DNA of 64,000 bases from Bicyclus anynana (GCF_947172395.1 NC_069094.1:8236292-8300291), one strand, 5' to 3'; shown: positions 11,126-23,100, numbered from the stretch's first letter. The notes: generated by a model from the sequence alone, not told the origin. Numbers and translations are program-made.

Positions 11126-11422
11126 GTTATGATATAAATGAATACAAAATGTGAAGGAGGTTTGTAAAAGAATGTGGCACTTGTTCAATTATTTAAACAC
11201 ACGACGCGCAAAACGAGCAAATTCGAGAACTGGCAGATTTCCAATTGAATTAAACGTGATTGGATGGCCAAAGTTATATTGCATGGATATGTTTCAATAA
11301 CCTTATTTTCTTAATATACAAAGGAGACGACTGAATTTCACTCCAAATCCTACCTACACAGGTATTGAATTTAATTTAGTTAAAAAAAACTATTTTCTAT
11401 AGCATCACATATTTAACTACTA
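11126..11422. other. intergenic spacer
   Basis: Nothing is recognised between the flanking SINEs. Confidence 0.5.
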
Positions 11423-11725
11423 TTTTTTTTTACTGCAAACTCACCTGATGGTAAGTGACGATGCAATCTAAGACGGAAGTGGGCTAACTTGTTAAGAGGA
11501 GGATGAAAATCTACACTCCTTTCGGTTTCTACACGACATCGTACCTTACCGCTAATTTGCTTGGCGGTACGTCTTTGTCGGTAGGGTGGTAACTAGCCAC
11601 GGCCGAAGCCTCCCACCAGCCAGACCTGGACCTATTGAGAAACCTCAATCGGCCCACCCGGGGATCGAATCCAGGACCTCCGTCTTGTAAATACACCTCG
11701 CTTACCACTGCGCCACGGAGGCCGT
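11423..11725 (-). mobile_element. SINE-A, full length
   Basis: The minus-strand head 'cctccgtggcgcagtgg' and B box 'ggattcgatcccc' are intact in form. The 3' end is marked by the T-rich run at 11423. It is one of the best preserved copies of the family. Confidence 0.92.
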
Positions 11726-11831
11726 CTAAATCTATCTACTGATTGATTCAAAGGCAACGGACTAATTATTATTATTAGATAAATGAATACAATGTTGCAT
11801 TGCATATTTAATCCTTCGTATTATTAAATAA

Positions 11832-12105
11832 CCTGTGATAGCCCAGTGGGTATGATGACCTCTACCTCCGATAGTTTCAAATCCGGTCCGGTGTATGCAC
11901 CTCCAACTTTTCAGTTATGTGCATTTGAAGTGTTTCAAGCGGTGAAGGAAAAACATCGTGAAGAACCTACATACCTGAGAATTTTCTCAATTCTCCACGT
12001 GTGTGAGGTCTGCCAATCCGCATTGTGCCAGCGTGACTATTAAACTAACTCCTCTCTTTTTGGGAGGAGTATATTCAACAGTGAGCCGAATATGGGTTGT
12101 TAATG
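11832..12105 (+). mobile_element. SINE-B, internally shortened
   Basis: The head 'ctgtgatagcccagtgg' is present. A few bases around the B box are lost ('gatagtttcaaatccgg'). The body runs to 'gaatatgggttgttaatg'. Confidence 0.88.
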
Positions 12106-12226
12106 AATGTTTTTTTCACATTTATCCCTGTACGAAAATTCATCAAAAGCAGTTTAGTAATTTACGAATAAACATGCTTACTCTCGCATTTATAGAATGG
12201 AAGTATGCTATGGATAACTGACTAAT

Positions 12227-12373
12227 AGTGGAATTCATAGACGTTGTAGAGGCACTCCCAGGGTCTCATTCAGCCGCTAAGTGTCGAATTTAACCTCTAT
12301 TTGTTTGAGAACTTTACACTCAGCGGATGAATGATCCCCTGGGGGTGCCCCTAGGACGTCTATGAATTCTACT
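12227..12373. mobile_element. 147-bp foldback element
   Basis: The outer 58 bases on each side are inverted copies at roughly 80% identity, separated by about 30 bases. The ends read AGTGGAATTCATAGACG and CGTCTATGAATTCTACT. The RNA would fold into one hairpin. It has no coding capacity; its superfamily is unknown. Confidence 0.85.
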
Positions 12374-12568
12374 GTAACTGACATAAACTGAAGCGAGCAA
12401 GTTGTTTATTAATAAAACGACTAACTGTCGCTGAATTAGTAAATCTCACTGTGGTAGAGTTAAATTATACATTAGCACACTGCTGCCGTACCAATTAGTT
12501 GCAGTGTTGGTTTGTTAATATTAACACAGGTAATTGCATCCGAATGTCAGACTATGTCGTGTCATTAA

Positions 12569-12926
12569 GACCTCATTCGCACGAGAGCTTTTTTAACGAA
12601 CCATAAAAAAGCCTTCAAATCTATACTTAATATTATAAAGCTGAAGAGTTTGTTCGATTTGAAAAATTCTTTCTGTGTTAGATAGCCTATTTATCCAGGA
12701 AGGCTATATATTAATATTCCTACATTCCTACGGGAACGGAAACCACGCGGGTAAAACCGCGCAGTGTCAGCTAAAAAATTGCCCAAAATTGTAAATGCAA
12801 CGCTCCTTAAGAAATAACGTCGTGTCTTAAAAACGTTGTCGTGTGAACATATACTTGGGTAAGTATTTGTTGTATTTTAACGCTTCTTTAACGCCCGTTT
12901 AAAAAACTCTCGTGCGAATGGGGGCT
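12569..12926. mobile_element. MITE interrupted by a Helitron
   Basis: Left end 'cattcgcacgagagctt' and right end 'ctctcgtgcgaatg' are inverted repeats. Inside the right end the 'aaacgttgtcgtgtgaa' motif is repeated in part. A Lep-Helitron occupies 12620-12774. Confidence 0.75.
12620..12774 (+). mobile_element. short Lep-Helitron
   Basis: It begins TCTATACTTAATATTATAAA and ends GCAGTGTCAGCTAA, with CTAA where most copies have CTAG. It has the family motifs 'gctgaagagtttgtt' and 'cgggtaaaaccgcgc'. It lies inside the MITE. Confidence 0.85.
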
Positions 12927-12970
12927 CAGGATTCCGCATTTTGATAAAATTATAACAGTCTACTACTCTT

Positions 12971-13120
12971 AATTGCCTCGTTGGTCCAGTGGTTTCTTTT
13001 TTTTGGGTCGGCCATCGTGGCTTTGGATCACGAAGTACAGGGCTAGTGTTCTGGGTCAGGCTATGAAATACTGACCTTATTTCTTATAAGAAATTTTCTG
13101 TAAAATCTCGGCCTGTGTTG
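12971..13120 (+). mobile_element. SINE-C copy
   Basis: The tRNA-like head 'attgcctcgttggtccagtgg' resembles an A box, but the B box region is diverged. The body has 'gggtcaggctatgaaatactga' and 'cttataagaaattttctgt'. Confidence 0.6.
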
Positions 13121-13130
13121 GTGCTACCCA

Positions 13131-13290
13131 GTGCCGGATTAAGGTAGCTTGATCAAAACTATACATATATAATGGCATTAAATACAAAATTGTGCATTTA
13201 TGCGCTCAGTGCTAAATTTGGAGCAATATTTGCGGTGATTTTGTAGGCACGTAACCTATCTATAGTATAAAATAGCATTGCTTGTAGGGT
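13131..13290. repeat. R4 repeat copy 1
   Basis: It shares 'gcggtgattttgtaggcac' and 'acctatctatagtataaaa' with 27515-27600 (inverted), 31405-31476 and 62400-62525. The left edge 'cagtgccggattaag' resembles hAT-type ends, but I cannot define the other end. Confidence 0.6.
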
Positions 13291-13841
13291 GTTTATGTAT
13301 ATGCAATCATCATTTCAGTTCACAGTAAACGAATCCAATCTCTTCCGGGATCCGCTTAAACAAGAGTAGATTTGTATAAATGAAAATGCCACCGACTTTT
13401 CCACCTGTTTGGACGACCCGGGCGGACACCCGAGCGCAGTGGGAATCCAGCCTTACAGTGTTCAGATGCAACCTGAATACGAATGACACCATTAACTGAA
13501 TGAGCAAAGATAGAGAATCGGCGCCGATATCACGTCGCCCCTCCGCTGTATGTTGGGGTTTGATTATTTTAGCAAATATTGCGAACGAACCAAAAATGTG
13601 TTGACATCAGTATTTTTTGTATTGAATACATGTATGGTAGACTTACTTGAATCGTACGCGTTAATATTTGCTGTTATAGCAAATCAACAATATTAAAACT
13701 ATTTAAAACCAAAACGAAATTCTCTTGCAGTTTACAAACAAAAACATAGATAATAAGAATAAATAGAATAGATATAAGAATACCTCAAATGTGTAACACA
13801 ATATTAAAATTGTAGTATTTTTAAATTTATATATTTATTTT
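13291..13841. other. intergenic DNA, minor repeat trace
   Basis: 'Ttacagtgttcagatgcaac' near 13453 resembles 15762 ('ttacagtgtttagttgcagc'), which suggests an old shared repeat. No gene is called. Confidence 0.4.
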
Positions 13842-14104
13842 TATGAAATGACCTTTGTCTCCGATTCCGGAGGTTGTGGGTTCGAATCCGGTCCGGGGCA
13901 GTTTTCAGTTATGTGCATTTTAAGAAATTAAATCACGTCTCTCTTGGGTGAAGGAAAAACATTGTGAGGAAACCTGTATAGGATAGATAGGAGGATTTTC
14001 TTAATTCTCTGCGTGTGTGAAGTTTGCCCTAACCTAACCCCTGTCATGACATGACATGAGAGGAGATTCGAGCTCAGCAGTGAGCTGAATATGCGTTGAG
14101 GATG
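13842..14104 (+). mobile_element. SINE-B, head truncated
   Basis: It starts inside the head at 'atgacctttgtctccgatt', keeps the B box 'ggttcgaatccgg' and runs to the 'gaatatgcgttgaggatgg' tail. Some bases of the 'gccagcgtggtggac' segment are deleted. Confidence 0.88.
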
Positions 14105-14512
14105 GTTTATATTTAGTATCGTTCAGTTAATTAATACACGCACTTTCGAGTTATACAAAAAAATCGTTACAGAATAAGCACTTGTCAACGTACAACATAA
14201 CTACGAGTGTTTAAGTTAATATAATGTACCTATTTATATTTATAATATAACATACTTCGTATCTGCGAGTACTTAATTAGTTAAGTTAAGCGCATGTTTA
14301 CAAAAATAAAAAAGTTGACATACTGGGAACTTGACCCATTTTTCATTCTCAGCACTAATTAAGTATCATTAAATGAAATAAACAATATTCCTTTTATAAT
14401 TATAGGTACGCTGTAACAATGGATTTATTGTTTTATGCGATTTTTGTCAAATATTATTTGATAACAAATATAACAATAGCAACAACAAGAAATAAAAAAT
14501 AATAAAATAAAC
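14105..14512. other. AT-rich spacer
   Basis: No feature is recognised. Confidence 0.5.
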
Positions 14513-14513
14513 T

Positions 14514-14640
14514 AGCGGACCCGGTCAAACTTCGCTTTGACTTATAAGCATTTCTACTTCACTTCAATTCAATTTTCACTTCCCTATCCCTACCCTACAC
14601 CTATCCTTAAATGGTCCGTGTGTAGTGGCCGTCAGTTTTA
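14514..14640 (-). mobile_element. Lep-Helitron-like 3' end, C-rich variant
   Basis: On the minus strand it ends 'gtttgaccgggtccgctag' with CTAG and T beyond. A C-rich run (14577-14613) lies just inside, as in the fragment at 2404. Confidence 0.55.
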
Positions 14641-14802
14641 AGTTTTTACAGTCATACCTAACGATTTTGATTGAAATTGCGATTATACATAACAGTACAG
14701 TTAAAACTGAAGGTCTGTATCGCTGTTACGTTATTGTGCTAAATCTTAGCTGAAAATTATAAATTTGGTTAATAAAACTTTGCTATCTGTCACTAACTTC
14801 CA

Positions 14803-14925
14803 TTTCGGGAGCAATAACTCAGACGTCGGTCCACTTCAAAATGGGATTTAATAATTAATGTAACCGAGGTCAAGCCGTCAAGTGCATGTGAAAATTTAAC
14901 GAGAGGAGCGAATGGGTGCTGCCTC
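14803..14925. repeat. R1 repeat copy 2
   Basis: It matches 3411-3525 in the same orientation, including 'gtcaagtgcatgtgaaaa'. The two copies are about 11.4 kb apart. Confidence 0.65.
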
Positions 14926-15204
14926 AGGCCTGTTACAAATTTATTCGTGTGGAATATTAATATAATAGCTAAAAATATACTCCCTTTCAACACTTTTAGT
15001 CATAAATTGATAAGATTGAGGATTTTGAATCATTAAAAAAATATTTTGATTTAATTGAAACTAATCATTGATTGGAAATTAAGTTGAATACCTACCATAG
15101 TTTATAACAAAGCGCTTACATGGCATACTAGAATGATGTCCAACAATTTGCAACTTAGTGCTTGTTAACCTGAGATACAATGTTAGGAGTCTAGGAACGA
15201 GAAA

Positions 15205-15475
15205 ATTCGTAGGTGAACGAAATTAATCGATGTAGCCCAGATTAGCATACTCAAGAGGCAGTGGGCGGGCTATATTTGTCGCAGAACATGGCTGCTAGAG
15301 CAGACGAGTTCTGGATTGGAGACCAAGTATCAACAAGCGGATTGTAGGACGCCTTTCAGCTAGATGGTCCGATGATATTAAGTCAGTGGGAAGAGGATGA
15401 GGCACGCGGAGGATCGTGTGTTAGCGCGTTCTCGGAAAGACTATTTCCAGCAGTGGACGAATACAGATCGATGAT
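15205..15475 (+). pseudogene. RTE-like LINE ORF C-terminal relic
   Basis: Frame-shifted translation gives pieces resembling the C-terminal tail of RTE-type polyproteins: 'LKRQWAGYI' from 'aagaggcagtgggcgggc', then 'RWSDDI' from 'agatggtccgatgatatt', and a final 'QQW' before the stop. Several frameshifts separate the blocks. It compares with the better preserved tail at 42245-42448. The catalytic reverse transcriptase part is absent. Confidence 0.65.
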
Positions 15476-15989
15476 GAACCCGAGACTATTTTAAGCCCTA
15501 AAGACCTTGTAATTTCACTATAAAACCTGAGGCTTGCAATGTGGCATTAACTAAGTAATTCGTCGAACGTATTCTCTATCTTAAAAGTTTTGTATCATAT
15601 TTTAGTCCCGCAATTAGTACTACAGTATTCTCGTATTCTTAGCAGAGGAATTCAGCATGAGGGTAAACTGCGCGGTAGCAACTGAACCAATTAGCCACTG
15701 GCATCAGTCGGTAAATATTAACACTGGTAATTGTACTCTGAGCGTTAGCTACCTCGATGTTCGTTACAGTGTTTAGTTGCAGCCGGAATACAAATGAATC
15801 TATTAGGTGATAGCGATGAGATGGGGGATACACAACCATGATTTGTGCCTCACAATTTAAACATTTAAATTTTTTTTGCGCATTTTGACAATAAAGATAT
15901 CATGAAGTTTCTCGAACAGATAACCCGATCGTCATGATTTCTAAATTGGACTTACCTAACTGAACCATTCAAAAGACAATAGTCAATAT

Positions 15990-16160
15990 CCATTTATTGC
16001 AATTAGGCTTAGTTTACAAGCACTTCCGAAACGTCAGGTATTAATATTATAAGATATGGTGATAATAATTTGTCGAAAACTTAAAATTAATTTTACGAGG
16101 GTTCCAACAGCGCCTTGCTCTGAGAGAGACCCCACAACAAACTCAGCCAGGTTATATTCT
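15990..16160 (+). mobile_element. non-LTR retrotransposon 3' tail
   Basis: It has 'ttagtttacaagcacttcc', 'gaaacgtcaggtatt' and 'accccacaacaaactcagcc'. It is the same family as 5110 and 9290. Confidence 0.5.
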
Positions 16161-17671
16161 TTTTTAGTTTATAACCATTTAACAATTTAACAATAGGTAT
16201 ATAAGTAGCCAGTCTTGTAGAACATTTCATTTACAAGCTATTTTGTCGTTTTAATAGATTTGCAGATTTAGATTGCGGATACATTGCGGATTTAGATTTT
16301 AAAATTGGTGTTAGATCCCCGTGTCTTGGAGAGAATGTTAATCCGACGGCCATTGTTATAATCTGATATTCAATATCAAGTCACTGAGTAAAATATTACC
16401 ATAATAAGTCCGCCAACATGCATTCGAACAACGTGGTGGGTTTCAGCTCCAAACGCCCACTCTTATAATGAGGCCTGGTCCTAATAATAATATAAGATAA
16501 TAATATAAGATTAAACACATTTTAGTGGTGTTTTTTTTTACAGACAGCCTTCTCACTAAAAACCTTAGAAGGTAAACATGAGAGCATATACAAGAGCACC
16601 TAAGATTTTGAAATAGGTCGAGTTTAACTTACATAAGATACAAATTAAGTCTGACCTGAAAATGTCTTACAGTAGCCTAAATGTTCTTTAGTTATTCATG
16701 TTCTTTTTAAGGTTAATCAATATAGATTTCAGTTTGATAAAGTTATAAGTTCCTTCAAGTTATCTCTCTAAGCTTAGCACTTGTTAGGCACAAGTTTCGG
16801 CAGCACCAGAACAGCCAGGTATGTAACTTAAAATGACAGTGAGCAACTTATTTGAGTGTAGCTTAGATAGTACTTAAGACATGTTGCCTACCTTGAAATC
16901 AGTTATTATAAACTGCACAACAATAATGCTGCGTAATGATACAACAGATTTCATTATATACTTTTAGTTAAAGCGGAAAGGTAGATTATACATCGATCAA
17001 TGTATTCTAATGATTGCGTACCAAATACTACCGCGCACTAACCTACATACAATGCTTTCGCCAATATAACCTACCGTACATTAAGTATCGCCTAGAAAAC
17101 TTAATTATTTTTACTCACTATAAGCTCTACAACATACTCGTAATCTCTACCAATTTGTTTTAACGGCAGTTTAAAATTACATTTGCGTCATTGTACACTT
17201 TTTATCTACAGAAGATGAAAATAATATAGAAATAAAACCAATATTATTATGTAGCAACAATTTAATAAATACTTCTCATCTACATTGTACTAAATTTATA
17301 AACAATTTAAATAATTATATTTTTAACTTTTAAATAACTTCTACATCATTATCTATAAATAAATAATTAATCTACGTCATGTCATGTTCTATAACATTAC
17401 CTAAACCTACAATAATTACTAAGCACCAAAATAATAAGCATCTATTTTCATAATAAGTTACTAATTCTTTACTATTATATTCAAATGAAACTAGCAGTAT
17501 ATTTTTAATTATAGATAAAAAGGTAACCAGAAGAACAATTGACCATCAGTTATATGATGATTTGCTGGTAATAAATACCCTAATCAATCAAAGAGATACT
17601 AAAGTCAAATATTGAATTGATGTCAGATTAAGGTAAATTTTATCGTTGAAAGTTGCTGTCTAATAATTTAA
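16161..17671. other. intergenic DNA downstream of the LRR gene
   Basis: No gene is recognised. The part nearest 17671 should contain the 3' untranslated region of the minus-strand LRR gene. A minus-strand ATTAAA hexamer lies at 17261-17266, about 0.4 kb past the stop, but nothing shows that it is used. Confidence 0.4.
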
Positions 17672-20600
17672 TTATTTGATTTTATCAAAAGATATAGTAC
17701 GATTTTTAGCCATCCCTAACAAAATGTTATCAGTTGAAGCAGTAGTTGATTCTTGTATATCCTCTTTACTTTGCATAGAATGATAATCATTCATTTCCGA
17801 CCATGCCGGATCAGACTTAGCTATTCTCTTTCTCTCTTTCACTTTGGTGTACAATAAAACAGTTACCATAATAAAAAACACAATGAAACCCAAACAACAT
17901 CCAACTATTAATCCAGTGCGTCGGTTTAATATTGATGACATTTTAAATCCTTTATTTGTTTTTATTTTAACAGTCAATGGCTTTTTCATTGTATCGAACG
18001 ATACACATTCACTGGCAGGTGACTGTGCAATCAATGTGTTTACAATATTACGATCCATATTTGAAGTTACGTTATTTCCTGAATCAGTATAGTTAGTGAA
18101 CATGAAATTATCTTCTTCGAAGTTTATCACAGAATCTTCATACATTGTAAGTAAACATACAATATAATGCATATTCGTTTGCAACTCAGTAATAAGTGTC
18201 GACATAGTATTTTTCTCCACCACTTTTAGTTTTACCTACAAAGATAAAAATATATAATAAAAATGTATTCTTAAAAAATACAGTCAGTGTCTTACTAAAC
18301 ATATGAACACTTTATAAATTTGAGATATATTAAACATATTATTTGCTATACTTACATTAGATTCTACGTTTTCATTATAATATAATATTTTTAAGGCCTT
18401 TAACGCTGTGCGATTTCTTATTAACCACGTTACTAAGACAGAATTATCATTGTGTTTGTCAATAGATAAATGAACGATTAGTGGAAAATCACACTTTTCT
18501 CGTGGGTAGTCATCGTTGAAACAAATTACTGAATATGGTTTTATTATCTTTGGATGATCCTGAATCCACGTCCACGTATTATTCTTTTGGCAACGACATA
18601 TTATTACATTATCTGAAATAAGCAGGTATTTATTATTATTTGTAAATAACTAATAAACCTTTATGAGTTACAATACGTATTCAACTATACGTACCTTTGA
18701 TAGAAATTTCTTGTACATGGTTTTCTATAGATGTAAGTAATTCCATGGGTATTGTTTGGAGTTTATTGTGCTCCAAATCGATTTCTATGATTTTATTGAG
18801 ATTATTGAATGAAGTAGCTGATAGATATTTAATATTATTGTAAGCTAGATTTAAAACAGTCAATTCTTTTAAGTGGATAAAATGTTCATTTATTATATTT
18901 TGTAATTTATTGTAAGAAAGGTCTAAAAGTTTCAAGTTGCTTAAATCTTCGTCAAAAGATTCCATTGATTCTACATTATTGTTAGATATACATAAAGAAT
19001 TCAATTTGATAAGCCCACGAAAATTACTAGTTTTCAGATGAGTAATTCTATTGACACTCAAATCTAAATTCTCTAAAAATATTAGTTTAGAAAAGGGGCT
19101 TATCGATAAACGTCGAATTTTATTAAAGTTTAAATATAAATGTTGTAAGCTTATAAATAATTCAAAAGTAACATCCTCTATAATCGTTAAATTTGTAAAA
19201 CAAATATGCAATTCGTATAAATTGGCAAGTAGAGTGTTATTTTCAGTATTATTAGTTGTAGTCCAACTAACTGCCGGATTTTTACTAAGATCCATATTTA
19301 TAAGTGACACTCCTAATGTTTTGGACATTAAAAAATCAAAACGAATTATATTATTGTGTGAAATATTAATATTTTGTATATTTGGGAAATTTTCAAATAA
19401 TTGTTTAGGTAAATGATCTAATCTATTATAACTAACGTCAAAAAGTGTTAATTCATTTAAAGTTATCTTTTTACTGCTTGTGATTAATTCAATTTCATTT
19501 TTACGTAATATTAATGATTTGAGTTTGACAAGTTTTTCAAAACCACTTATTTCTAATTTTGGTATTAAGTTATCAGCAATATCAAGAGATTCGATTGATG
19601 TAAAGTTATCAAAGACGTTATATGGCACATAGTCTAGAAAGTTATTACTTACATTCAATTCTGATATAGAATTGAAAGCGCTAAACAGTTTTTCTGGAAT
19701 ATTACCAATTATATTTTGTGCTAAGTTAAGTTTTTCTAGGTTTTTGTTATTTATAAAAGTACCTTCTATAATTTTTTCAATATTACAGTGTTCTAGGAAA
19801 AGGATTTCTAAAAGTGGCAGATTTGAGAATGCCTGCATAGGTAGATAGTCAAGTATATTGTACGATAGAGTCAAATGTTTTAAGCCTGGTATTTCAAGAC
19901 AAAGTAAGTCGTTGGATTTTAGTAAGTTGTTTTTAAGCGAGAGATGTTTTAAGTTATTTAAACCCTGAAATGTACCATTTTCTACAAATTCTATTTCACA
20001 TGTGTCTAATAATAGCGAACTTAACGGTAGTCCATGCTGGAATATGTTTTTATGAAGAATTCTTAGAGGGTTAAACGATATATTTAAAATTCTCAATTTT
20101 TTCAAAGTGTCAAAGGCCATGTCAAAAATATATACTATTTTATTGTGTGATAAATCTAAATCTTCTAATTCACTCAGACCAAAAAACGTATAACTCGTTA
20201 TATTTTTTATCATATTGTGCTGCAAATTTAAATAACGCGCAGAGTTTAATCTTTGAAAGGAAAAATCATCTATAATTAAAAGTTCATTATTGCTTAACTC
20301 TAAGCGTGTTAGATATGTAAGATTGCTAAAAGTATTTCTTGCTATAAATTTTAAACGGTTATTTTTCAAGCTTAACTGATGCAATCTTTTTTGTGACCCC
20401 AATACTATATTATTTATTGAAGTTAATTGGTTAAAGTCAAGATAAAATAAAAGTATTTTTGAATTGACGTTAGGTAATATATCGTTTATCTCAACAAGAT
20501 TATTATTGTGCAGAGAAATATATTTCAAATTCAACATTTTTTTAAACGTTCCTGTTTCAATAAAACTTATTTTATTGTGATTTAGGTATATTTCTTCTAA

Positions 20601-22061
20601 CCCGAAGGAATTTATGAACATTTGTTTTGAAATCAATTTGAGCCAGTTATTGTTTAATCTAAGTTCCTTAAGATTTTTTAGGGTTGCTAAGGTACTATTG
20701 TTTATATCACTAAAATTATTATTGTCTAATCTTAATTTCGTCAGGTTTCTATTATTCAACAAAATACTATGTGGCACTTCATTTAAATAGTTAAAATCTA
20801 ATTGCAGTTCTTCTAAACTTTCTAAATCACTAAAGCTCTCACTGTTTATATTGTGTATGCAATTTTTATCTAATTGTATCACGCTTATTTTAGTAGAATT
20901 AAAAAAGGAGTCTATTGGCACTTCAAGTACATTATTATGACTTAAAAATATTTTGCTCAGAATCGGCATATTGCAGAGTAGGCCATGAATATGGTGCAAA
21001 TGGTTATGACTTAAATCTATTAGTTCTAAATTTTTATTGTTTTGAAATATATTTGAGTGTAGTATTTTGATTCTATTGTGGCTCAAATCTAAAGACTTTA
21101 GATTCACTAGTGAGTAAAACGCTCGGTGGTGTACATTTGCAATAAAATTAAAATGAAATGATAACTCTTTTAAGGACGGACTAAATTTAAGGCAGTCTTC
21201 TGAAATAAATTCAAAATTATTGGAATTCAAATCTAAATATTCTAAGCATTCAAGGTTTGTATTTTCAGTGTTTTCTATTGAAAAAATTTCGTTCCAGGCT
21301 AGTTTTAAGCTTCGGAGGTTTTTTAAACTAGCTATAGAAACGATTGGGAATGAAGTCAGATTGTTTTCACTGAGATCTACTTCTGATAGTGACAATTCTA
21401 AAGATGTAAAAGCAGTATCAGATATGCGTCGAACGATGTTTCCTTTTATATTTAATTTAATTAATGGAAGTCCGTAAAAATTATAGCTTGGAATCTCTTC
21501 GATATAATTTGAAATTAGTTCAAGTGACAAAAGCTTAAGCATACCGGAAAGTGCTTTTTGTGGTATAAACTTAATTTTGCTCGATACAATACTTAATGTT
21601 TCAAGGCACTTTCTCAGCGGCGTAAATGTTTCATCGTCTATCGCTCTTATGTTAGTTCGCGATATGTGAATATGTTTGATACAAGCGCCTTGCGGTATAA
21701 AATGTGGTCCCAATACATCGTCGCTCTCATCGAGGTCGTAAATAGATAAAGAATGCACATTTGTCATACTTTTCAGTGCATTTTTAACATCTTTTATACT
21801 CGTATCCTGGCAATCAAGATATACAGCTGAAAGAAAATAGGTTTTCATTATTGATTAGTCTGTTACTAAAATATAAAGTAAACATTTAAAAATCTTACCA
21901 TTTTCAAAAATATAACATGTGCATTTATTATTTTGTATCAACTCTGTACATTCCAAGGTATTTTGAGCTCCGTAAATTGGGAGTAAATACAGTAACAATG
22001 AAAAAAATGTAAGAATGCCATTTTCGTTTCTCTTTGTCTCCAAACGGAAAATCCTTTTCAT
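17672..22061 (-). CDS. large LRR-FN3 transmembrane cell-surface protein
   Basis: Four exons joined on the minus strand: 22061-21899, 21826-18695, 18612-18356 and 18235-17672. The introns are 72, 82 and 120 bp with GT-AG ends. The frame stays open, giving 1371 residues. Residues 15-31 form a signal-peptide hydrophobic core. C38, C47, C49 and C60 form an LRRNT-like cap. Residues about 80-1095 are roughly 40 leucine-rich repeats of 23-25 residues, with 'LxxLxLxxNxL' cores. Residues 1099-1140 are an LRRCT-type cap (C1104, C1106, C1129, C1139). Residues about 1142-1267 resemble a fibronectin III domain (W1161, the YIVC motif at 1208, ECVSF at 1260). Residues 1292-1314 span the membrane, followed by KERKR and a tail of about 57 residues. 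There is no TIR domain, so it is not Toll. The architecture suggests adhesion or recognition at the cell surface; chaoptin or artichoke-like LRR proteins are the nearest known type. The ATG inside exon 2 (21848) is intronic. The specific function is unknown. Confidence 0.9.
18236..18355 (-). other. intron 3 of the LRR gene
   Basis: The donor is GTAAGTAT and the acceptor is TATCTTTGTAG, phase 0. It divides the FN3-like domain in the middle. Confidence 0.87.
18613..18694 (-). other. intron 2 of the LRR gene
   Basis: The donor is GTACGTAT and the acceptor is TTATTTCAG. The phase 1 junction makes an Asp codon just before the CxC of the LRR C-cap. Exon 3 has no long open frame of its own but encodes the C-cap and the first half of the FN3 domain. 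Confidence 0.88.
21827..21898 (-). other. intron 1 of the LRR gene
   Basis: The donor is GTAAGATT at the 21898 side and the acceptor is TTTTCTTTCAG at the 21827 side. Splicing in phase 1 joins the signal-peptide exon to the LRR exon through an Ala codon and places four cysteines in one N-terminal cap. Without this splice the LRR exon would have no signal peptide. Confidence 0.88.
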
Positions 22062-22859
22062 AATTACATTATAATTGTAATATAGTTTTTCATATTTTTC
22101 TTCTCATTGTTATACCTGAAACAATAATTTTAAATATAATTTTTATTTGAATCAAGATAACATTATAATAATCCTTTAAACGTAAATAAAAAGTCAGAAA
22201 ATTAAACATGATTACAATACATACTGTAAAGAATCCTATAAATAAATATTTTAATAGAATAAAGAATTTTATTTTAAATTTGTGACAATAATTAAAATTT
22301 TCCATAAATCTATACTTAACTAATATTAGAAAGAGGTAAATGTACTATAAATTGATTATTAAGGCTCAGATGAGAAACGTTAATATTTATTTAATAATAC
22401 TATAAAGTAATTGAATGCTTTAGTGTTGTAGAAAGATCAAATAAAAGTTAATCACTATAACCTACTAATTAAATAGCCAGAACATATTCTTATTAAAATT
22501 ATAAGTACTTTTAATTTTTAGATACAATGTCGGTCGATTGAAACAACTTTCAAATATTAAAAACCTACATTGAATTGATATACTTAATACTTAATTTTTG
22601 TGATAATACTATACTTAATTTTTGTTAAATATCCACAATAGAATCGCGAAATAAATTTTCGATAAACAAAATCGACGCACTGCAGTAAACACTTCAATTG
22701 AAACCACGGACACTGCTTTTTAATTTTATAAATAGAAATCAAAATAAAAAAAAAATATGAACAAAACTAAACACTTTATTTACTAAACTATTCCACAATA
22801 GATAAAATCCGCTTACCCGCTGTGTTTTGATGATTATAAACAAAGTTATCCTTCAACGC
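22062..22859. other. 5' flank of the LRR gene
   Basis: The stretch is very AT-rich. A possible minus-strand acceptor (TTGTTTCAG, near 22116) lies 54 bp upstream of the start codon, so a non-coding first exon further up is plausible but not shown. Confidence 0.35.
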
Positions 22860-23100
22860 ATAGAGTTCATTTTAGTGACGCAAGCTCCCGTGGGACTTGT
22901 GCGCCTGTCCTTGGGGAAAGGCTTAACCACACGTTTAAACAACTGTATTATGAACAATAGCGGCTAACTTTGTATCAGTTTAGAGTGAGATGTTTTACCG
23001 CGCAGCACAGAACGCCTGAGGTCATTAGAAAGCTCTACCGAAGACTGCCGCGGCGGCGCGCGCTGTAGGTCACTGCTGTTGTTGCGGCAACCCCGACCCA
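22860..23100 (-). promoter_or_regulatory. GC-richer stretch, possible promoter of the LRR gene
   Basis: Within AT-rich surroundings, 22860-23100 is clearly richer in G and C and includes 'gccgcggcggcgcgcgctgt'. It lies 0.8-1.0 kb upstream of the minus-strand start codon and would suit a promoter with a separate 5' untranslated exon. No TATA or initiator can be assigned. It may also be a transposon remnant. Confidence 0.25.

Noticed and set aside
17844..18092. Plus-strand open frame over the last LRR exon
   Set aside because: It is the antisense shadow of the membrane-spanning exon; so are the frames at 19051-19416 and 21220-21477.
18681..21848. 1055-residue single-exon LRR protein starting at the ATG at 21848
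   Set aside because: That ATG and the next six codons lie in a short intron. Splicing from the upstream exon gives a signal peptide and a complete cysteine cap, and the apparent stop after 18681 is likewise intronic.
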